Below are positions 33,480 through 36,322 of a stretch of 36,322 nt of DNA, one piece after another. Below the pieces are notes generated by a model, which was not told where the DNA came from, searched no databases, and was given only the letters and a program-made list of their open reading frames with translations. The translations under genes and the position numbers were made by a program. Position 1 is the first letter of the stretch; each line of letters opens with the position of its first letter. Origin of the DNA: JBGTIS01 sp041745535. Its GTDB lineage: Bacteria; Bacteroidota; Bacteroidia; Cytophagales; Cyclobacteriaceae. The stretch spans positions 1 through 36,322 of the forward strand of contig JBGTIS010000017.1 in the NCBI GenBank assembly GCA_041745535.1. The letters are read 5' to 3'.

Positions 33480-34316
33480 TTATTTTTTTCTCTTCCACCT
33501 ACCTATTAGCTTTCGGAAAAGGTAGATTCCACTAATAATTAGAATTACAAACGGCCATAGAGTTGTTAAGCTAACTAGAAAGGATAAAAATCCTTGCCAT
33601 CCGTTATCAAGTGCGTTCAAAATTCTCGCGCCAAATCCTTTTCTGTTAGACGAATCGTAGACATAGGGAAGAACTTCATAGAAGGATAGGTTTATTGTGC
33701 TGAAGTTCACCTGTTTGCTGAGGTAATTAAATTGACCCTGTAAGCGTTCTATTTCAGTTCGTACCTCGTTCAGATTTTTCTCAATTTCGATGATGTCCTT
33801 AATTTCAGCGGCCTTCTTTAAGATTTCAAGATAACGCTGTTCGAGAGATTCCTTATTCTTAATTCTGGTCTTGAGATCGTAGTAGCGTTCTGTTACATCT
33901 TCAATGTTCGAATATCGGTTATCCAACCGAAAAGCAAGGGTTGATAGCGTAGCGTACAAGGTATCGTAAATATCTGAAGGAACCCGAATTGTTAGGTTGT
34001 AATTAATTTGTTGAGATGATTTTGATTGTGTTTCGCTTTCAATGTAGGCGTTATATTTTGGCAATAGTTCACGGATTCTTTTATAGTCTTCCTCGATGTT
34101 TTCTGATTGAAAATCAATTCCACCGGTCTTAATAATTTTCTTAGTAATTTGCTTATCTCCAGATTGTACGGGCGAGGGAGGTGACTGCATTGTTGCAGGA
34201 ATCTCGTATACTTCTTCAAAATCCGCACTGCCATCTCCAAGGGTCATAAGTTGTTTGTCGCTTGCGCTATGACAGGCTGAAAGAAAAAGAATCAAAATTG
34301 GAATCAGTATTTTCAT
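33480..34316 (-). CDS. DUF4349 lipoprotein
   Basis: A 278-residue membrane lipoprotein. The signal MKILIPILILFLSACHS has lipidated Cys15. The external part contains the DUF4349 landmarks: IIKTGGIDFQSENIEEDYKRI, then YNAYIESETQSKSSQ, LTIRVPSDIYDTLYATLS and RYSNIEDVTERYYDLKTRIKNKE. A coiled coil (about 155-215, IEKNLNEVRTEIERLQGQFN) follows. A C-terminal hydrophobic helix (about 245-270) with a basic tail (GRWKRKK) anchors it a second time. The family has no firmly assigned function; a PilJ-like or envelope-sensing role has been suggested on shape only. The sequence is AT-richer than the neighbouring genes. Confidence 0.87.
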   Translation of the reverse strand: MKILIPILILFLSACHSASDKQLMTLGDGSADFEEVYEIPATMQSPPSPVQSGDKQITKKIIKTGGIDFQSENIEEDYKRIRELLPKYNAYIESETQSKSSQQINYNLTIRVPSDIYDTLYATLSTLAFRLDNRYSNIEDVTERYYDLKTRIKNKESLEQRYLEILKKAAEIKDIIEIEKNLNEVRTEIERLQGQFNYLSKQVNFSTINLSFYEVLPYVYDSSNRKGFGARILNALDNGWQGFLSFLVSLTTLWPFVILIISGIYLFRKLIGRWKRKK

Positions 34317-34504
34317 GAGGAAAAAATGTTGTATTTAACATCTGTATAAAGTTCACTGTGCGCTGAGTACTCTATCCGCATCGCATCATTTATGCCAATT
34401 TAACCTGTTTTTGATCTTTTTAAAACGGTTGAATGCTATTGGGAAAAGGATTTGATATGCGTTACCATACAGATACTGCTTTTCTATTAGAAATCAGTAA
34501 CTCC

Positions 34505-36109
34505 TTATTCAATCTCATCCGATGCAGGTATTAACTGGGCTTTCAGGTTGGGGGCTTTCATGTTTTTATCCAAAGGAAACATGGGTCTGTTGATGCGCTT
34601 ATAATCCAGGCGCTCCAGGTCCTGGTCCACACCACCGGGGGTAAGGGCCAGTAGCCAGTCGGCCCGCATGTCGTACAACTCGGGCACCAGATAACCAATT
34701 TTTACCACCACAATGTCGGTTTCGCGTGGGTTGAGGCCCAGGTTGGTAAAGTCAGCTTCATAGTGATAGGGTTTTCGCTTTTTGGTAACAATTACGTGCA
34801 CGCTGCCCACCTTTACTACCACTTCTGTTTCGGCATGGGTATCGCCGTGTTCAATGGCTGCTACCGTGCCGGTGAGCCGGATGGGCGGGGCATACCGATC
34901 GTCTACAGCCGCACCCGCTTCAGCATCCACATTGCCACCCACCCCGGCTGCTATGGCTTTTTCTACCAATTCCGGTCCGGGTATAGAGGCATATATAAGC
35001 GAAGGACCGTTTTCGGATTTGAATTCGGGACGGGCGAGTATTTCTTTTAAGGTCCAGGTAACGTCACCGGCACCACCAGCGGTAGGATTATCGCCCGAAT
35101 CGCTGATAAAGAAAGGGTGTTTGTCGCTGGCAATGGCCTTGTCGAGGCTTTCGTGTAAGGTAGCGGTGGGGGCTACAAATTCAAAGTCATCACGCACCTC
35201 CCAGAAGCCGCGAGCCAGTTCCTCGGCGGTACTGGTTACTTTTTCCTTGTCATCGCCTGTAACCATTACCACGGCATGATTGCGGGGTTCGTCGGCCCAG
35301 GCATAGCCAATCCAGATGGCGGCATCGATAACGCCTGGTTGTGCCGCTGCCGGGGCTACTTTGGCGTATAAACTTTTCCCGGGTTCTATCCTGGTGCTGG
35401 TTTTTTCGCCGGGTAATAATATTGGCACCGGAATCCACGCCTTGTAAGCCGGTTTTCCTTTACCGGATTCAAGCCGGGCCAACAGATTATCCACAGCCCG
35501 CTTTTTCGATTCCATGGCATCTTCGTGCGGCGCCATCCGGTAACAGGTAATCAGGTCGGTGTTGTGTGCCAGTCGCCACGACACATTGCCATGTAAATCC
35601 ATAGAAGTTGAAATCACCGGTTCCTTGCCGATTACTTCCCGAATTCTGACGATAAAGTCTCCTTCCGGATCATCGAGGCCTACTACGCTCATGGCCCCAT
35701 GGATATCCAGAAAAAGGCCATCGTAAGGCAGGTTTTCTTTGAGCAAATCGAGCGTTTGCTTTACCATTGATTCGTAAGCCTCGCGGGTCACCGTTCCGCC
35801 CGGTAAAGACCGTCCCATAAAAGTGGGAATCCAGTTCGCCCGGCTTCGGTTCAGGGAGTCGGGAGCGAAAAACGGGTAGGAGTTGAAAATTTCATCGCCC
35901 TGTTTGGGATGAAAGGCTTCTTCATGGGTAAGTGCCGGCGAAAAGGTGCTGGACTCTATGGCCAGCCCGGCAATGGCTATGCGGGGCAGATCATTTGTTT
36001 GGTTATTCTCTGATTGCTGCTGCCTCTGATTACCGCAACCGGACAGGAGCCATAAAGCGGAACTGATCAATAAGTAAAAGGTGGGAGTGAGGTAAACGGT
36101 AAAATTCAT
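34505..36109 (-). CDS. M81 family (MlrC-like) metallopeptidase lipoprotein
   Basis: A 534-residue protein with a lipoprotein signal (SSALWLLSGCGN, Cys25) followed by the two-domain M81/MlrC architecture: the N-terminal domain (about 43-330) and C-terminal domain (about 345-520). Landmarks are RIAIAGLAIESSTFSP, GLFLDIHGAMSVVGLDDPEGDF, STSMDLHGNVSW, TCYRMAPHEDAMESKKRA, ISDSGDNPTAGGAGDVT and GYLVPELYDMRADWLLALTPGG. The His and Asp residues in DIHGAM and MDLHGN are likely metal ligands. MlrC of microcystin-degrading sphingomonads gave the family its name, but most members lack toxin-related neighbours, and nothing here suggests microcystin breakdown. It is more likely a periplasmic or surface peptide or amide hydrolase. 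No adjacent gene points to a substrate. Confidence 0.9.
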   Translation of the reverse strand: MNFTVYLTPTFYLLISSALWLLSGCGNQRQQQSENNQTNDLPRIAIAGLAIESSTFSPALTHEEAFHPKQGDEIFNSYPFFAPDSLNRSRANWIPTFMGRSLPGGTVTREAYESMVKQTLDLLKENLPYDGLFLDIHGAMSVVGLDDPEGDFIVRIREVIGKEPVISTSMDLHGNVSWRLAHNTDLITCYRMAPHEDAMESKKRAVDNLLARLESGKGKPAYKAWIPVPILLPGEKTSTRIEPGKSLYAKVAPAAAQPGVIDAAIWIGYAWADEPRNHAVVMVTGDDKEKVTSTAEELARGFWEVRDDFEFVAPTATLHESLDKAIASDKHPFFISDSGDNPTAGGAGDVTWTLKEILARPEFKSENGPSLIYASIPGPELVEKAIAAGVGGNVDAEAGAAVDDRYAPPIRLTGTVAAIEHGDTHAETEVVVKVGSVHVIVTKKRKPYHYEADFTNLGLNPRETDIVVVKIGYLVPELYDMRADWLLALTPGGVDQDLERLDYKRINRPMFPLDKNMKAPNLKAQLIPASDEIE

Positions 36110-36225
36110 GTACAGAATTGATTTAAGAACAGGACACTATGGTTTGCGGGTAAAGGTAGGCAGGGAGGGTGAAAATTGCAGCATGTCAGCTACTTTTTGT
36201 CAGCCAGACAATTTTACTAATAATT

Positions 36226-36322
36226 TAAGCAGGTGAGCAAAAGTAATAAGGTATTCCTTGCCGGATGAGGCTTTGCCGAATTCCAGCATCCTATGAATGG
36301 GACCCCGGAATAAATCCGGGGA
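36226..36322. repeat. Second, inverted copy of the structured repeat, cut by the window end
   Basis: These 97 bases are the reverse complement of 6645-6741 with 4 substitutions and no gaps. The substitutions fall in the middle hairpins. In one arm pair of each hairpin they turn a Watson-Crick pair into a G-U pair on one strand, so most pairing is kept. The homology stops at 36226, so the far part of the first copy (6742-6799) is absent here. The window ends inside the repeat, a place where assemblies commonly break. Confidence 0.85.

Noticed and set aside
34505..36109. Microcystin degradation as the role of the MlrC-like protein
   Set aside because: Only the family name suggests it; mlrA, mlrB and mlrD are not present, and most M81 proteins have no link to the toxin.
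1..36322. CRISPR array, defence island or biosynthetic cluster
   Set aside because: I saw no regularly spaced short repeats, Cas genes, restriction genes, or assembly-line enzymes in the window.

Overview
The window looks like chromosomal DNA from a member of the Bacteroidota, most likely a Cytophagales-type marine or soil bacterium. Two large proteins end in type IX secretion (T9SS type A) sorting domains. Promoters of the form TTG-N20-TAnnTTTG can be found, Shine-Dalgarno sequences are weak or absent, and DnaG and Mrp carry the cysteine-poor variants I associate with this phylum. Genus-level placement is inference.

Left end (1-4492): a visibly AT-richer stretch with a serine recombinase, a membrane hybrid histidine kinase and a tyrosine recombinase. 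The tyrosine recombinase sits just beyond the 3' end of a CAT-anticodon tRNA, the classic arrangement of an integrated element that uses the tRNA 3' end as its attachment site. The element would continue leftwards out of the window. Its integrase has Pro where the first catalytic Arg is expected.

Middle left (4759-6505): an overlapping pair encoding a HAD-like phosphatase and a site-2-protease-type membrane metalloprotease. A small repeat element with terminal inverted repeats and internal hairpins follows (6575-6799). A 97-bp part of it recurs in inverted orientation at the right edge of the window.

Middle (6915-17653, all minus): transcribed from the right, first a leucine/isovalerate degradation operon: methylcrotonyl-CoA carboxylase beta (liuB), methylglutaconyl-CoA hydratase (liuC), carboxylase alpha with biotin carrier (liuD), an acyl-CoA dehydrogenase, and HMG-CoA lyase (liuE). 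Together they take methylcrotonyl-CoA to acetoacetate and acetyl-CoA. The dehydrogenase has the catalytic Glu of short/medium-chain enzymes, not that of isovaleryl-CoA dehydrogenase. A perfect 8-bp-arm palindrome overlaps the likely -10 region ahead of liuB. Then, probably from a separate promoter, come D-Ala-D-Ala ligase, a membrane-anchored PASTA protein and a T9SS-exported protein (cell-wall/envelope group).

Next (17806-22508, minus): a large T9SS-exported M43 metalloprotease with a duplicated C-terminal module, and a NifU-domain/Mrp pair for iron-sulfur cluster assembly with a good promoter. Divergent from mrp is dnaG, whose zinc-finger ligands are all replaced, followed by an SMP-30-like lipoprotein, a small DUF4168-type secreted protein and a MATE transporter.

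Right end (28361-36322): a planctomycete-style pair (PSCyt1/PSCyt2/PSD1 cytochrome-type protein plus a Tat-exported DUF1501 protein), an AT-richer pair (DUF1801 protein, DUF4349 lipoprotein) and an M81/MlrC-type lipoprotein. The window then stops inside the second copy of the repeat.

I found no CRISPR array, rRNA or clear new defence system. The best leads are the degenerate integrase with its tRNA-linked element, the structured dispersed repeat, the liu operon operator candidate, and the catalytic-residue departures in the dehydrogenase, DnaG and Mrp.
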